Part shown: positions 52,036-62,870 of the stretch, piece after piece
Position numbering within the stretch: the first letter of the stretch is position 1
Layout of the letters: the number at the start of each line of letters is the position of its first letter
Assembly: GCA_903896675.1 (NCBI GenBank)
Contig: CAITYU010000377.1
Span: 25,713 to 89,712 of the forward strand
Reading direction: 5' to 3'
DNA: 64,000 nt
Source: an uncultured Planctomycetaceae bacterium
GTDB lineage: Bacteria; Planctomycetota; Planctomycetia; Planctomycetales; Planctomycetaceae
Translations under genes and position numbers: made by a program
The notes under the pieces: model-generated
Told to the model about the DNA's origin: nothing
Databases searched by the model: none
What the model saw: the letters and a program-made list of their open reading frames with translations, nothing else

Positions 52036-53307
52036 ATGAACGGTAACGAAATACTTAGAATTGTTGATGCGATTCACCGCGACAAGGCCATTGATGCGGA
52101 CGTGGTCTTTGAGGGGATTGAGCAGGCAATTCTCTCAGCGGCTCGGAAGCACTTTTCCGAGGAAGAGCAACTTGAGGTGCGGATTGACCGCGAGACGGGT
52201 GAGCCGTCTTTGATCTGCGACGGTCGTGCTCTGGAGGCGGATCTTCTGGGTGATCTGCTGGGACGTATTTCTGCTCAGACGGCCAAGCAGGTGATGATTC
52301 AGAAGATTCGTGAAGCGGAGCGGGATGCTCTGTACGACGAGTATCTGGATCTGCGCAGTCAATTGATTTCCGGTCAGGTGACTCGTGTTGACCGTGGCAC
52401 GGTGATAGTGAAGTTGGATAAGATTGAAGCGATCCTGCCTCGCAGCGAGCAGATTCGCAAAGAGAATTTCCGGACTGGCGATCGTTTGCGGGCGATCGTG
52501 CTGGATGTGCGTAAGGCAGGTTCGCGTGTGCGGGTGATTCTCAGCAGGACTCATCCGGACTTCGTGCGGCGGCTGTTTGAGGTTGAAATTCCGGAAGTGA
52601 ACGATCGCGTGATCGAGGTTCGTTCGATTGCCCGAGAGGCGGGAAATCGATCGAAGGTGGCGGTTTCCTGCTCGGACACCACGATTGATTGCGTGGGAGC
52701 CTGTGTTGGTGTCCGTGGTGCTCGAATTCGCGGCATAGTTGAAGAGCTGGCGGGTGAGCGGATCGACATTGTCCGCTGGAATGATTCGTTGTCGGTGCTG
52801 GTGCCGAATGCCTTGCAGCCGGCTGAGGTTGAGGATGTGATTTTGTGTCCGATGCTGGGGAAGGTGATTGTGCTGGTGCGTGACGACCAGCTGTCGCTGG
52901 CGATTGGGAAGTTCGGGCAGAACGTGCGTTTGGCGAGCAAGCTGGTGGGCTGGGACATCAACGTGATGACTCAGGTGGAGCTGGATGCGAAGCTGGACAA
53001 GTCGATCGAGGCTTTTTGTGTCATTCCCGAGGTGACTCCGGAGTTGGCAGAAAGTCTGGTATCTCAGGGGTTCTTTTCATTTGATGATTTGTCAGTGATT
53101 GAGCCGGACCAGCTGATGGAGATCAGTGGTTTATCGGAGGAGGATTGCGGTCGCATCGTGGATTATGCTGACGAAGAGAGTGCTCGACTTGAAGCGGAGG
53201 AGAAGTTTCAGGCTGAGCAGCGGAAGCTGGCGGGCAATCAGGCGGAGTCGGCACCTGCTGCTGCTGCGCCTGCTGCAACTCCGGCGGAATCGAACGACGC
53301 GGGTTGA
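52036..53307 (+). CDS. nusA: transcription termination/antitermination factor NusA
   Basis: RNA polymerase-binding factor that modulates pausing, termination and antitermination. From ATG 52036 the protein has 423 residues: N-terminal polymerase-binding domain (1-110), S1 domain (about 115-185, [16 protein letters not shown]), two KH domains (about 195-330, with [21 protein letters not shown]), and a helix-hairpin-helix tail region (about 345-395) before a short Ala/Pro end. This is close to the family's normal length without the two E. coli acidic repeats. It heads the nusA-infB-rbfA cluster; rimP, which often precedes nusA in bacteria, is absent. A terminator sits directly upstream, which would allow regulation by termination. 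Confidence 0.96.
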   Translation: MNGNEILRIVDAIHRDKAIDADVVFEGIEQAILSAARKHFSEEEQLEVRIDRETGEPSLICDGRALEADLLGDLLGRISAQTAKQVMIQKIREAERDALYDEYLDLRSQLISGQVTRVDRGTVIVKLDKIEAILPRSEQIRKENFRTGDRLRAIVLDVRKAGSRVRVILSRTHPDFVRRLFEVEIPEVNDRVIEVRSIAREAGNRSKVAVSCSDTTIDCVGACVGVRGARIRGIVEELAGERIDIVRWNDSLSVLVPNALQPAEVEDVILCPMLGKVIVLVRDDQLSLAIGKFGQNVRLASKLVGWDINVMTQVELDAKLDKSIEAFCVIPEVTPELAESLVSQGFFSFDDLSVIEPDQLMEISGLSEEDCGRIVDYADEESARLEAEEKFQAEQRKLAGNQAESAPAAAAPAATPAESNDAG

Positions 53308-53503
53308 TGGTGGCATTTTGATCGCTGGTTTCAGGAGTGGAATCTTCAACAGTTCATCCCATGTGTGAGTGGTCTGGTCCGCGTGAATTCGGGCTGGCGG
53401 AAGTCGTTTTGAAGACGGATTGGGGTCGGGTGTCCGGCCGTAAGAGTGTCTGACTGGGGTTTTTGTTTTGACGGCGGCTGGAAGCTGGAAGCAGTTTGGG
53501 TGC

Positions 53504-53528
53504 ATCGGTTGTAGTTGCACCGATTTTT
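53504..53528 (+). terminator. weak hairpin with T-run between nusA and infB
   Basis: ATCGGT (53504-53509) and ACCGAT (53519-53524) with a 9-base loop, followed by TTTT. Six pairs is weak; it may attenuate transcription or just be chance. It lies in the 280-base nusA-infB gap, which otherwise shows nothing. Confidence 0.35.
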
Positions 53529-53587
53529 CTGCTGCCGCGGTTTTGCATGGGAGCTGGCCGCAGGTAGCGGCCTAAGGGGTTTGCGTT

Positions 53588-56503
53588 TTGAAGATTCGTA
53601 TTTTTGCCCTGGCCAGAGATCTGGGGCTCGACAGCAAAGTCCTGATTGATCTTGCCGAAGAGGCGGGCGTCAAGTTACGCAATGCACTGGCGACCATCAG
53701 CGAGGAGGAGCGTGATCAGATCATCGCCTACCTGCGCCGTAAGGGAACGCCTGGAGCTTCAGAGGTTCCGACATCTGACGTCGCGCCGGTTCGGGAGGCT
53801 CAGAGTCAGATCGGTCGAGTTCGCGTCATCGGGGCTTCTGGTCGTGGGACGATGCGTTCCGCTGATGGTCAACCATACGACCTGTCTGCGTCGTCTGTGG
53901 ATGGCGAGCCGGAAGACGCTGTTCCCGTGGAGGTGGTAGCTGACGATCGTGGCGAGGGGATTGCGGCGTCAGAGTCTGCCGTGGAAGCAGAGCCGGAGGC
54001 TGAGTCGGTTGAAGAACTGGCGGTTGAAGCACCGGTGTCTGAGGCTGTGGTATTGGAGCAGGTGGCGCCAGCCGAGGTAGTTGAGCCTGAATTAGCATCC
54101 GACGTGACTGTTGCTGGGGCGTTGGATGTGTCGCCAGTGATGACTCCTGAGCCGCCGGTGTCTCCGGTGACAATTCCAGAGGTTGCGGCACCGATTGTTG
54201 CGGCGCCGGCACCGGTTGTTTCAGCGCCGGCTACTGTCGCTGCGCCAGTTCGGCATGGTCCTGCGGGTCAGGTTGGGGATTTGTCGCGTCGGCCGCGGAT
54301 GCAGCAGCTTCGCGAAATGCGACCGATTGGGTCGGTGAAGGACCGTGAGGCCGCAGCGGCTCCGCAGCCCGCGCGTCCGGCTGGACCGATCAAAGTGAAT
54401 CGCGACAAGCCGGCAGCACGACCCATGGTGGCTGCTCCGCCGGACTACGTTCCTCCTGTTGTGAAGAAGCCGAAGCCGAAGGAGGAGAAGGTTCAGAAGC
54501 CGGATATGGCATTGTCTGATCTGGTGGACCGTCGCAGTCCGCTGGCGGACCAGTTGAAGGCTCTGCGAGAGGCGCGTGAGGAGCATGAGGCTCCGAAGGC
54601 CACCCCGGCTCGCCCTGCTCGTCCAGGGATGGCTCGGGGTTCGCTGTTGAAGGAGCTCCGTGAGACTCGTGAGGCTGAGCGTCAGGCCAAGAAGCTGAAG
54701 CGAAAGAAGCGGACGGGTGTCGCTGAGCTCAAGACGACAGCCCAGATGACTTTCCCGGTGACGGTTCGTGCATTGTCAGAGGCGATTGGACGTCCGGCTC
54801 GTGCGATTCTTGGTCTGCTGCTGAAGCAGGGGCGGATGGTCACGATCAATGACGCGCTGGGTGAAGACGAGGCGATGGAGGTCGCCCTCGAGCTTGGTGT
54901 TGATCTGTCCTTCAAACGCACGAGGGACATTGAGGCAGAGTTGCTGGCGTCACTGGACCATGAGGATCCGCCGGAGCTGATGTTCGGGCGTCCGCCAATC
55001 ATCACGATTCTGGGGCATGTCGACCATGGCAAGACGACGATGGTTGACAACATCCGGAAGGCCAACGTAGCGGCCGGGGAATTCGGCGGGATTACTCAGC
55101 ACATTGCTGCATATCAGGTGGACTATGAGGGTCACTGGCTGACCTTCGTGGATACTCCGGGGCACGCGGCGTTCGGTGAGATGCGATCGCGTGGTGCGAA
55201 CGTGACGGACATCGTTGTGCTGGTGGTGGCAGCTGATGACGGTGTGATGCCGCAGACCGTTGAGTGCATCAGTCATGCGAAGAATGCTGGTGTGCCGATT
55301 GTTGTGGCACTGAATAAGATTGACCTGCCCGGTGTTGATGAGCAGAAGATTCTGTCTCAGTTGGCGCAGCATGGGATTCTGGCAGCGGAGTGGGGTGGCG
55401 AGTATGAAGTTGTGCGGACCTCGGGAGCCACTGGCACCGGCATTGACAAGTTGCTGGAAACGCTGATCCTGACAGCTGAGCTGCATGAACTGAAAGCCAA
55501 TCCGCAGCGTGAGGCGTTGGGGGTCTGTCTGGAGTCATTCCGCGATGAAGGTCGTGGAGCGATTGCGTGGCTGATTGTTCAGAAGGGTACGTTGAAGGTT
55601 GGTGATGTGGTGCTGTGCGGATCGACCTATGGTCGAATTCGTGCCATGTACAACGACCGTGACGAGCCGATTCTGGAAGCTGGTCCGTCGGTGCCTGTGA
55701 AGGTATCGGGACTGACAGAGGTGCCTGGTGCAGGCGATCATTTCTTTGTGATGAAGGACATTGAGGAGGCTCGAGAAACTGCCGAGTCTCGTCTGCACGA
55801 GGGTCGTCGCGAATCGCTGTCTCAGCGCGTGACTCCTCGTACGCTGGAGGACATCCTGAATCAGCCTCGTGATGGCGAGGGAGTGCAGGATCTGCCATTG
55901 ATTCTGAAGGCGGATTCACCGGGGTCCATTGAAGCATTGCGGAGTGAGATCGGGAAGTTTGAGCATCCGGAAGTTCGGGTGCAGGTAATTCACTACGGGA
56001 TTGGCGGTGTCAACGAGAGTGACGTGTATCTGGCCAGTGCTGCGGGCGCGATTGTGATTGCGTTCCATGTGGTGGCGGAAGACCGGGCTCAGATGCTGGC
56101 TGATCGCGAGGGAGTGGAGATTCGGCGATACAACATCATCTACGAGGTGACGGACCATATTCGTCTGGCGTTGCAGGGTCTGCTGCGTCCGGAGCGGGTT
56201 GAGGTGTCAACGGGTCGCGCGATTGTGCTGAGGACATTCAACATCAGTCGTTTTGGTACGATTGCGGGTTGTCGAGTGCTGAATGGTACAATTTCGCGGG
56301 ACAGTCGGGTGCATCTGATTCGGGATCAGAAGGTTCTGAACGATTATCGGATTGGTTCGCTGAAGCGTGAGAAGGACGATGCTCGTGAAGTCCGTGACGG
56401 GATGGAGTGTGGTATTCGTCTGGAGGGGTTCAACGATGTGAAGGAGGGTGATCTGCTTGAGGCGTATCGTGTGGACGAGATCAAGCGGACGCTGGATTCC
56501 TGA
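53588..56503 (+). CDS. infB: translation initiation factor IF-2
   Basis: GTPase that places initiator tRNA on the 30S subunit. 971 residues: IF2_N domain at 1-50 ([17 protein letters not shown]), a long Pro/Ala/Val/Glu-rich linker (about 55-370), second N-domain (about 385-455), the G domain beginning at G476HVDHGKT483 with DTPGH and NKIDLP, then C-terminal domains. The start is TTG, preceded by AAGGGG at good spacing; the N-terminus fits the family, so no earlier start is needed. The G-domain NKID and VDTPGHAAF motifs are intact. Confidence 0.97.
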   Translation: MKIRIFALARDLGLDSKVLIDLAEEAGVKLRNALATISEEERDQIIAYLRRKGTPGASEVPTSDVAPVREAQSQIGRVRVIGASGRGTMRSADGQPYDLSASSVDGEPEDAVPVEVVADDRGEGIAASESAVEAEPEAESVEELAVEAPVSEAVVLEQVAPAEVVEPELASDVTVAGALDVSPVMTPEPPVSPVTIPEVAAPIVAAPAPVVSAPATVAAPVRHGPAGQVGDLSRRPRMQQLREMRPIGSVKDREAAAAPQPARPAGPIKVNRDKPAARPMVAAPPDYVPPVVKKPKPKEEKVQKPDMALSDLVDRRSPLADQLKALREAREEHEAPKATPARPARPGMARGSLLKELRETREAERQAKKLKRKKRTGVAELKTTAQMTFPVTVRALSEAIGRPARAILGLLLKQGRMVTINDALGEDEAMEVALELGVDLSFKRTRDIEAELLASLDHEDPPELMFGRPPIITILGHVDHGKTTMVDNIRKANVAAGEFGGITQHIAAYQVDYEGHWLTFVDTPGHAAFGEMRSRGANVTDIVVLVVAADDGVMPQTVECISHAKNAGVPIVVALNKIDLPGVDEQKILSQLAQHGILAAEWGGEYEVVRTSGATGTGIDKLLETLILTAELHELKANPQREALGVCLESFRDEGRGAIAWLIVQKGTLKVGDVVLCGSTYGRIRAMYNDRDEPILEAGPSVPVKVSGLTEVPGAGDHFFVMKDIEEARETAESRLHEGRRESLSQRVTPRTLEDILNQPRDGEGVQDLPLILKADSPGSIEALRSEIGKFEHPEVRVQVIHYGIGGVNESDVYLASAAGAIVIAFHVVAEDRAQMLADREGVEIRRYNIIYEVTDHIRLALQGLLRPERVEVSTGRAIVLRTFNISRFGTIAGCRVLNGTISRDSRVHLIRDQKVLNDYRIGSLKREKDDAREVRDGMECGIRLEGFNDVKEGDLLEAYRVDEIKRTLDS

Positions 56504-56537
56504 AGTTGCCGTCTGGATCTTAAGGAAGGCTCGTTGA

Positions 56538-56972
56538 ATGTCTGCTCGCAGAACAGCCCGCGTGGCCTCGATGGTACGGGAGGTGGTCAGTTCGGCCATT
56601 CTCTCTGAACTGAGGGACCCGCGGATTCGGAATGTTACGGTTCTTGGTGCTGAGGTCAGTCCGGATCTGCGGCTCGCGAGGGTGCGGATTTCGGTCATGG
56701 GAGACGAGAAGACTGCAGCGTTGACCATGCATGGTTTGAATTCGGCAAAGGGTTATCTGCAATCTCGTGTGGGCGAGTACATCCGCAGCAGGTATACTCC
56801 AGAGTTGAGATTTGTGCTGGACGATGGAGTGCGTAAGTCGGTTGAGGCTGCGGCGATCATACGAGAGGCATTGGAGCAGGATGCTGCCCGTCACGGAGTG
56901 GAGTCCGGCGAGGACTTTGATGCGGGGGCACTGGATGGTGAATCGCGGATGATGGAAGCGGCTGACGAGTAA
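56538..56972 (+). CDS. rbfA: ribosome-binding factor A
   Basis: A 144-residue 30S assembly factor with the KH-like fold of RbfA. Conserved positions include VREVVSSAILSELRDPRI, VRISVMGDE and the RYTPELRFVLDDGVRKS stretch. It starts 34 bases after infB with AAGGA before the ATG. The C-terminal 25 residues are acidic and variable. It matures 16S rRNA at cold and other stress; order nusA-infB-rbfA is conserved in bacteria, but truB, the usual next gene, is not here. Confidence 0.95.
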   Translation: MSARRTARVASMVREVVSSAILSELRDPRIRNVTVLGAEVSPDLRLARVRISVMGDEKTAALTMHGLNSAKGYLQSRVGEYIRSRYTPELRFVLDDGVRKSVEAAAIIREALEQDAARHGVESGEDFDAGALDGESRMMEAADE

Positions 56973-57050
56973 TTTTCCGGCATCTCAGGTACAGGATGAT
57001 CTGCGTGCCGGAGTGTTCTTTGGGTATGTTCGGGTCGACAGGAAACTGAA

Positions 57051-58100
57051 ATGGGTACCGCAAAAGCCACCAGGGCAGCCGACAAGTCAACGGTCTGTCG
57101 TCGCCTTGTGCAGGCGCTGCAAAAGCTTTACGGGAAGACGGTTCCGCAGATCCAGCTGCCGGTTCTTGAGACGATGCTGTTTGCAGTGTGTCTGGAGGAC
57201 AATCGCTGGGAACAGGCGGAGACCGGGTTGAAGCGTCTGATTGGCTCGTTCTTTGATTTGAACGAGATCAGGGTCAGTTCCGTGACCGAGCTTGAGCGGG
57301 CACTTGATGGTCTGTCGCATGCCGACTGGAAGGGCATGCGGATCAGGGCTGTACTGCGGCACGTCTTCGAGGGGACATATTCCTTCGAATTCGAAAAGCT
57401 TCGCCGGATGACTCTGGAGCAGGCGATCAAGGCCTTGAAGAAGATTCAGGAGTTGAGTCCGTTTGTGCGGGATTTCGTGCTCCATGAAATCCTTGGGAAT
57501 CATGTCGTTTATCTTGACCAGTCGATGCTTACGGCTGCTCGCTGGCTGGGTCTGGTTCCGGCCACGGCTGACATTGCGGAGGCTTCTGAGTATTTGAAGT
57601 CCGGTGTCCGGAAGTCTGAGGTATCTGAGTTCTGCAATCTGCTGAAATCTCTGTCCACTGACAGTCGTTATGCTGAGCATCTGTCGGAGTCATTGACTGG
57701 CGATCACGACATGGCGGGCGTGATGGACCGTCTGGCGGAGTTGCAATTGCCGTGGAAACCGCCTGCGAAACCGCCACGGGAAGACAAGCCCCAGAAGTCC
57801 GAGAAGTCGTTGGAGAAGCCTGCGGGGAAGAAGCCTGCGGCTGCGAAGCCTGCGGCTGCGAAGTCAGCGGCTGCGAAGTCAGCTTCCGGGAAGCCTGCAT
57901 CTGCGGGTAAACCGGCTGCTCGTCCGACTGCTGGTGTGTCTCGGGAAAAGGGCCGGGAGAGTGGTGGGGCTGCTCAAAAGCCCTCCAATTCTGGGAAAAA
58001 GCCATCTGGCGGTCAGTCCGGTGGCGGCGTAGTCAAGGGGTCAGGTGCAGTGGGCAAGTCGGCGTCCGGCAAGTCGTCCGGGGCCAAAAACCGTCGCTGA
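57051..58100 (+). CDS. endonuclease III-fold (HhH) protein with missing catalytic features and basic tail
   Basis: A 349-residue protein. Residues 15-225 have the endonuclease III/HhH-GPD layout: a helical domain, and an HhH-like stretch (128-145), with Asp156 (YLDQSM) in the position of the conserved catalytic Asp. The GVGRKTA hairpin is replaced by ELSPFVRD, so the catalytic Lys is absent, and there is no cysteine set for the 4Fe-4S cluster. Residues 230-349 are a Lys/Ala/Pro/Ser/Gly-rich tail of KPAAAK-type repeats, like a histone H1 tail. It is probably a DNA- or RNA-binding protein rather than a DNA glycosylase. It follows rbfA by 78 bases with AGGAAA before the ATG. Confidence 0.75.
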   Translation: MGTAKATRAADKSTVCRRLVQALQKLYGKTVPQIQLPVLETMLFAVCLEDNRWEQAETGLKRLIGSFFDLNEIRVSSVTELERALDGLSHADWKGMRIRAVLRHVFEGTYSFEFEKLRRMTLEQAIKALKKIQELSPFVRDFVLHEILGNHVVYLDQSMLTAARWLGLVPATADIAEASEYLKSGVRKSEVSEFCNLLKSLSTDSRYAEHLSESLTGDHDMAGVMDRLAELQLPWKPPAKPPREDKPQKSEKSLEKPAGKKPAAAKPAAAKSAAAKSASGKPASAGKPAARPTAGVSREKGRESGGAAQKPSNSGKKPSGGQSGGGVVKGSGAVGKSASGKSSGAKNRR

Positions 58101-58208
58101 CAATCCTGGACGCCTGTCTGTTCACCGCAAAGTGAACTCGACAGAACACCCACCGCAGTTGATAATGCCGAGGTCTATCTGCGTTATCCGTCCTGCGGGT
58201 GGGGTACC

Positions 58209-60602
58209 ATGAAACTGTTCAATATCAGCGTTGAGTGGCTGCGTCGTTTACCGGCATTGAGTGCCGTGCTGAAGCACAATGTGCACTGTGTAGCGGTAGT
58301 CGTGGCGGTGTTTGTGTGTCTGCCTGCTGCGCAATCGGCGATGTTCCTGTCGGTGCAGGACGAGCCTGAGTCGCCGGCCGGTCAGGACCCGCCTGCATCC
58401 GGCGAGAACCAGCCTCCTGAGCCGCGTACTCTGAAGGATGAGTCGGAGTCTCTGGATCCCACGAACAAGGATGCTTTGGCGTGGTATATGGCCGGCCACA
58501 AGGCATTGAAGCGGGGTGATTTGAAGGAGGCTGCAGACGCTTTTGAAAAGTCGGCTGCTGCGGCTCCGGAATCACCGATCCCCCTGCGGGCTCGAGCGAT
58601 GGTGCTGTTTCGTCTGGGCCGCGCTGCTGATGGTCTGGCGACGGCTGAAACTGCCATGAAGATGGATCAGGATGACTGGCAGACACGTCTGGAGCTGGCG
58701 GTGGCGTTTTTTCAGAATCGTCAGCCTGGGCGTGCGGTGGAGTTGATAGAGCAGGCGGTGGCATCAAAGTCTCTGAACCGCAAATCACTGGATTTTATCC
58801 AGGTGCACCAGGTGCGATCGGCAATTCAGCTGCAGTTGCGTAACACGGGTGCTGCGGCAGACAGCTATGAAGTGATCCTGAATGCTCTGGATAAGCCGGA
58901 GGACTTTGAGCTGTCGCAGCGTGATCATGCGAATCTGTTGAGGACCCGTGCGACGGGTTATGAACTGACGGGGCGAGTGCTGCTGGAGGCCGGTCGAACG
59001 GCCATGGCGATTCGGGCCTTTGAAGGACTCAGCAGGACACAGCAGGATCGACCGGGTGAGCATCATCTGTTGCTGGCGCGAGCACTGTATCAGCAGGACA
59101 AGCTGAAGGAGTGTGAAAAGAATCTGGATCGATATTTTGAGTCGGGGAAACGCAGTCCTGAATCGCTGTCGCTGCTGCGTGATCTGTACGAGAATTCGTC
59201 CCGCAGCGATGCATTGGCGGAGCGTTTGAAGCAGCTTTCTGAAACGGCGTCGCGGAAGTCGGAGGTGCAGCTGTTTCTTGGTCAGTTATTACTGGATCAG
59301 GGTCGAGCGAAGGAAGCTGGCGATGTTTTCCGTGAGATACTGCAGACAAGTGGTGAGGCTGAGGCGAATGTCGGGCTGATCCGGGTTGCGGTAGCTGAAC
59401 GTGATCCTGTCGCGGTACTGGCGGCATTGAACAAGGCAGCAGCCGCGCGAATTGCCTACAAGGAGCTGGTGCCACTGCTGCAGTCGCTGGAGACGGCTGA
59501 GGATTTTGGAAAGTCCCTGGTAACTGAGTGTGTGAAGGCCTTTGATGCAGGCGATGCCGAACTGCAACCGCTGGCAACCTGGTTTTGTGCTGCAACGGCT
59601 GCGGAACTGGAGTTGCCGGAGCAGCAGGGGTTGTTGTTGAAGGCGACGCTTGAGCTGGAGCCGGACCAGGAACTCATGCTGGAAACTCTGGATAAATATG
59701 CCGGCAGTCTGCTGGTGACGGGAGAGTATCAGCAGGCAGCGAGAATATTCGAGCAGATGCTGGCGCAGCCAGGACTGCCTGACGGGGCCCGCGTCAATGC
59801 ACTGTTTCGAGTGGCCATAGCGTATGGTGCCTTGAAGGATCTGAAGGCTGCCAGAACGGCGATCAGGCAGGCCCTGCAGATTCTCCCGAATGAACCGCAG
59901 TTGCTGATGCGACTGGCGGCGATTGAGGCGATGGATGACAAGCTGGAGGTTGCAGAGGGGATTCTGCTGGGTGCCGTGGCGACTCTGGAGGGGCGTCGTG
60001 AGGAGCGTGGAGAACTGCTGATTGATGCACGGCTGCAGCTTGCCGGTGTGTACTCCCGGCGGGGTCAATGGGAGAATGCAGCCGAGCAGTATGATGTGGT
60101 GCTGCAGATGGAAAACGTGCCGAAGGACGTGCTGCGTTCAGTGCGGATGGGGCTGTCGAATGCCCTCGTGCAGGGCGGTGACATGGCACGTGGCGAGAAG
60201 GTGCTGGAGGAGGTCTATCAGGAAGATCCTCAGGATCCCGGTGTGAATAATGATCTGGGATATCTTTATGCCGACCAGGGGAAGAATCTTGAGCAGGCGG
60301 AGAAGATGATTCGACTGGCTGTGCAGAGTCAGCCTGAGAATCCTGCATATCTCGACAGTCTGGGCTGGGTACTGTTTCGGCTTGGGCGTCACGAGGAGGC
60401 TCTGGAGGCGCTGAAGAAGGCCAATGGCATTCCTGACTACGAGGATTCGACTTTGCTGGAGCATCAGGGTGACGTTCATCAGGCATTGCAGCAGGCAGAT
60501 GACGCGAAGCAATTGTGGCAGAAGGCGATTGAGGTTGAAGAGAAGGAAAGCGGCCCTGACAAGGCTGTTCTTAAGCGTCTGCGGGAAAAGCTGGGCAGGT
60601 AG
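58209..60602 (+). CDS. tetratricopeptide-repeat protein, exported or membrane-anchored
   Basis: A 797-residue protein with a hydrophobic leader (about 26-44), a Pro/Glu/Asp linker (50-75), and then TPR-type helices to the end: repeated patterns such as GHKALKRGDLKEAADAFEKSAAAAP near 95, GYLYADQGKNLEQAEKMIRLAVQSQPENPAYLDSLG near 690 and the final block near 740. TPR solenoids are scaffolds; a role in assembly of an envelope complex is an inference. It starts 108 bases after the HhH gene and ends 26 bases before ruvB, so it may share their transcript. No enzyme domain is seen. Confidence 0.85.
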   Translation: MKLFNISVEWLRRLPALSAVLKHNVHCVAVVVAVFVCLPAAQSAMFLSVQDEPESPAGQDPPASGENQPPEPRTLKDESESLDPTNKDALAWYMAGHKALKRGDLKEAADAFEKSAAAAPESPIPLRARAMVLFRLGRAADGLATAETAMKMDQDDWQTRLELAVAFFQNRQPGRAVELIEQAVASKSLNRKSLDFIQVHQVRSAIQLQLRNTGAAADSYEVILNALDKPEDFELSQRDHANLLRTRATGYELTGRVLLEAGRTAMAIRAFEGLSRTQQDRPGEHHLLLARALYQQDKLKECEKNLDRYFESGKRSPESLSLLRDLYENSSRSDALAERLKQLSETASRKSEVQLFLGQLLLDQGRAKEAGDVFREILQTSGEAEANVGLIRVAVAERDPVAVLAALNKAAAARIAYKELVPLLQSLETAEDFGKSLVTECVKAFDAGDAELQPLATWFCAATAAELELPEQQGLLLKATLELEPDQELMLETLDKYAGSLLVTGEYQQAARIFEQMLAQPGLPDGARVNALFRVAIAYGALKDLKAARTAIRQALQILPNEPQLLMRLAAIEAMDDKLEVAEGILLGAVATLEGRREERGELLIDARLQLAGVYSRRGQWENAAEQYDVVLQMENVPKDVLRSVRMGLSNALVQGGDMARGEKVLEEVYQEDPQDPGVNNDLGYLYADQGKNLEQAEKMIRLAVQSQPENPAYLDSLGWVLFRLGRHEEALEALKKANGIPDYEDSTLLEHQGDVHQALQQADDAKQLWQKAIEVEEKESGPDKAVLKRLREKLGR

Positions 60603-60628
60603 TCTGAACGCGGACGGAGTGCCTGTTC

Positions 60629-61759
60629 ATGGCCAGAAAAACGACGATCAGCAGCATGGATGACGATGACGATGGCGATCCAGCCGTTGGTGGCGGGGCG
60701 TGGGACGGTGTGTTGTCCCGGGGGGCCGCCGCTGCGGGAGGGATGTCCGCAGGTGAGCAGGAGCAATTGGACGACGAGCTTCGGCCGGCTCGTCTGCAGG
60801 ACGTCGTGGGGCAGCGTGATGTCGTCGAACGACTGATGATTCTGCTGGAGGCGACAAAGAAACGCAAGGAGCCACTTGGGCACCTGCTGCTGGATGGTCC
60901 GCCAGGCCTTGGCAAGACGACTCTGGCCACCGTGATTCCTCGAGAACTTGGCACGGACATACAGATTACAGCGGGCCCTTCGCTCAACGCGCCCAAGGAC
61001 CTGCTGCCTTACCTGACGAATGCCGGGCATGGCAGTGTGCTGTTCATTGATGAGATTCATCGGATGCCTCCGGCGGTGGAGGAGTTTATCTATCCGGCCA
61101 TGGAAGATTTTCGTGTTGACATTACTCTGGGTGAGGGCCTGAATGCTCGCACCATCAATATGAAGCTGCAGCATTTTACTGTGATTGGTGCCACCACTCG
61201 CAGTGGTATGCTGACTGCTCCTCTGCGTGACCGATTCATTAACCGCGAGCATCTCGACTTTTACACTCAGGAGGAGCTTTCGACGATCATTCTGCGAAAC
61301 TCCGGAAAACTCAGATCGCACATGGATCCTGCGGCGGCGGAGGAGATTGCGATGCGGTCTCGTGGTACTCCAAGGAAAGCCAACAACTGGCTGAGATGGA
61401 CGCGGGATTTTGCGGATGCGAGGGCCGATGGTCGGATCACGCTGGAGGTGGCTAAGGCAGCGCTGCGGATGAAGGGAGTTGACGCTGCGGGGCTGGAGGG
61501 GCAGGATCGTCGATATCTGGAAACTATTATCACAGTGTTTGGGGGTGGCCCGGCGGGTGTGCAGGCAATCGGGCACACCATGAATATCCCGGCTGATACG
61601 CTGGAGGATGAAGTTGAACCGTTTCTGCTGCGTGAGGGATTCATTCAGCGAACACCGAGGGGCCGAACGATTACCGCAAAGGCTCTGGCGCATCTTGGTG
61701 CGGCGGAGAAGTCGCTGGGTCGGAAGGCGTCGCAGGGGGATCGGCCGGCTCTGTTCTGA
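60629..61759 (+). CDS. ruvB: Holliday junction branch migration helicase RuvB
   Basis: AAA+ motor of the RuvAB complex, 376 residues. Walker A is G90PPGLGKT97, Walker B D141EIH144, sensor I GATTRSG, and the arginine finger lies in the APLRDRF stretch. The C-terminal winged helix ends with [12 protein letters not shown]. The sequence departs from common RuvB: residues 1-45 are an acidic extension and the GDL stretch is [10 protein letters not shown]. All ATPase residues are in place, so it is likely functional. RuvA and RuvC are not in the window. The gene is convergent with gcvT (20 bases). Confidence 0.92.
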   Translation: MARKTTISSMDDDDDGDPAVGGGAWDGVLSRGAAAAGGMSAGEQEQLDDELRPARLQDVVGQRDVVERLMILLEATKKRKEPLGHLLLDGPPGLGKTTLATVIPRELGTDIQITAGPSLNAPKDLLPYLTNAGHGSVLFIDEIHRMPPAVEEFIYPAMEDFRVDITLGEGLNARTINMKLQHFTVIGATTRSGMLTAPLRDRFINREHLDFYTQEELSTIILRNSGKLRSHMDPAAAEEIAMRSRGTPRKANNWLRWTRDFADARADGRITLEVAKAALRMKGVDAAGLEGQDRRYLETIITVFGGGPAGVQAIGHTMNIPADTLEDEVEPFLLREGFIQRTPRGRTITAKALAHLGAAEKSLGRKASQGDRPALF

Positions 61760-61779
61760 CCGAACGTTTCCGCAACTGC

Positions 61780-62868
61780 TCAGATCTTTCGGCGATAGAA
61801 TGGCAACGCCGTGGTGATTGCGGAAACCCGGCTGCCGCGAATATCCACTTCCAGTGCCTGTCCGGGTGCTTCCATACCGTGAGGCACGAAAGCCATGGCA
61901 ATCACCCGCTGCAGTGTTGGTGAGAAGGTGCCGGACGTGACGTGTCCGACCGGTTGGTGATCTGCCAGTACTGGACTGTTTTCGCGGGCGATTCTGCGAC
62001 CTTCCAGCAGCAGCCCTGTGCGTCGCATCGAAGGGCGATCGGCGTGGATGATTTCGAGAGCCGCTTTGCCGTGGAATTCAGGTTTGTTGAAGTGGACTGC
62101 AAAGTCCAGACCAGCAGACAGAGGATCAATCTGTTCGGTCAGTTCATGCCCGTAGAGCGGCATACCGGCTTCAAGGCGGAGTGTATCCCGGCAGCCAAGT
62201 CCGGCGGGAGACAGTCCGACGGGCCGCCCCGCTGTGAGCAGTGCTTCCCAGACAGAAACGGCCTCAGAGGCGGGTATTGTCAGTTCAAAACCATCTTCAC
62301 CGGTGTAGCCGGTGCGAGAGACGAGTGCCGGGGCTCCGGATGGACAGTTTACGTGCAGACAGTTGTAGTACCTGAGTTCGGTGGCAGCATGCAGTCCGAA
62401 GGATCTGAGGATTTGTGCCGCCTGCGGTCCCTGAATGGCCAGCATGGCGGTCTGAGTGGTGAGATCTGCGAGTCGAATGGCAGCATAACCGGCGGTATGT
62501 TCGAACCACTCCAGCAGTTTCAGTCGATTGGAGGCATTGACGACCAGTTCCCAGTGGCTGTCGAGACGATATACGAGGATGTCGTCAAGGATTCCTCCGG
62601 CGTGGTTGCATACAAGCGTGTAGCGGACCTGTCCCGGCTTCATTCTGCTGACATCGATGGTCACAGTCCGGTTGAGGAAATCGACCGTTTCGGGCCCTTC
62701 CAGACTCAGCCGACCCATGTGGGAGATGTCAAAGAGTCCTGCTGCAGATCTGACTGCGAGGTGTTCCTCGACGATGGTGGAATACTGTACCGGCATCTCC
62801 CATCCGGCAAAGTCCACCATCCGTCCGTGGTTGCTGCGGTGCCATCCGCAGAGTGGGGTGGCGTCCAT
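61780..62868 (-). CDS. gcvT: glycine cleavage system aminomethyltransferase (T protein)
   Basis: A 362-residue folate-dependent aminomethyltransferase that takes the methylene group from lipoyl-H protein to tetrahydrofolate and releases ammonia. Motifs are MVDFAGWEMPVQY, DISHMG, VNASNRLK, RTGYTGEDGFEL and CRDTLRLEAGMPLYGHEL, all standard for GcvT. Length is normal. GcvH and GcvP are not adjacent. It follows the secreted-protein gene by two bases on the same strand. The RRTG region at the C-terminal part completes the family pattern. Confidence 0.95.
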   Translation of the reverse strand: MDATPLCGWHRSNHGRMVDFAGWEMPVQYSTIVEEHLAVRSAAGLFDISHMGRLSLEGPETVDFLNRTVTIDVSRMKPGQVRYTLVCNHAGGILDDILVYRLDSHWELVVNASNRLKLLEWFEHTAGYAAIRLADLTTQTAMLAIQGPQAAQILRSFGLHAATELRYYNCLHVNCPSGAPALVSRTGYTGEDGFELTIPASEAVSVWEALLTAGRPVGLSPAGLGCRDTLRLEAGMPLYGHELTEQIDPLSAGLDFAVHFNKPEFHGKAALEIIHADRPSMRRTGLLLEGRRIARENSPVLADHQPVGHVTSGTFSPTLQRVIAMAFVPHGMEAPGQALEVDIRGSRVSAITTALPFYRRKI

Positions 62869-62870
62869 AA

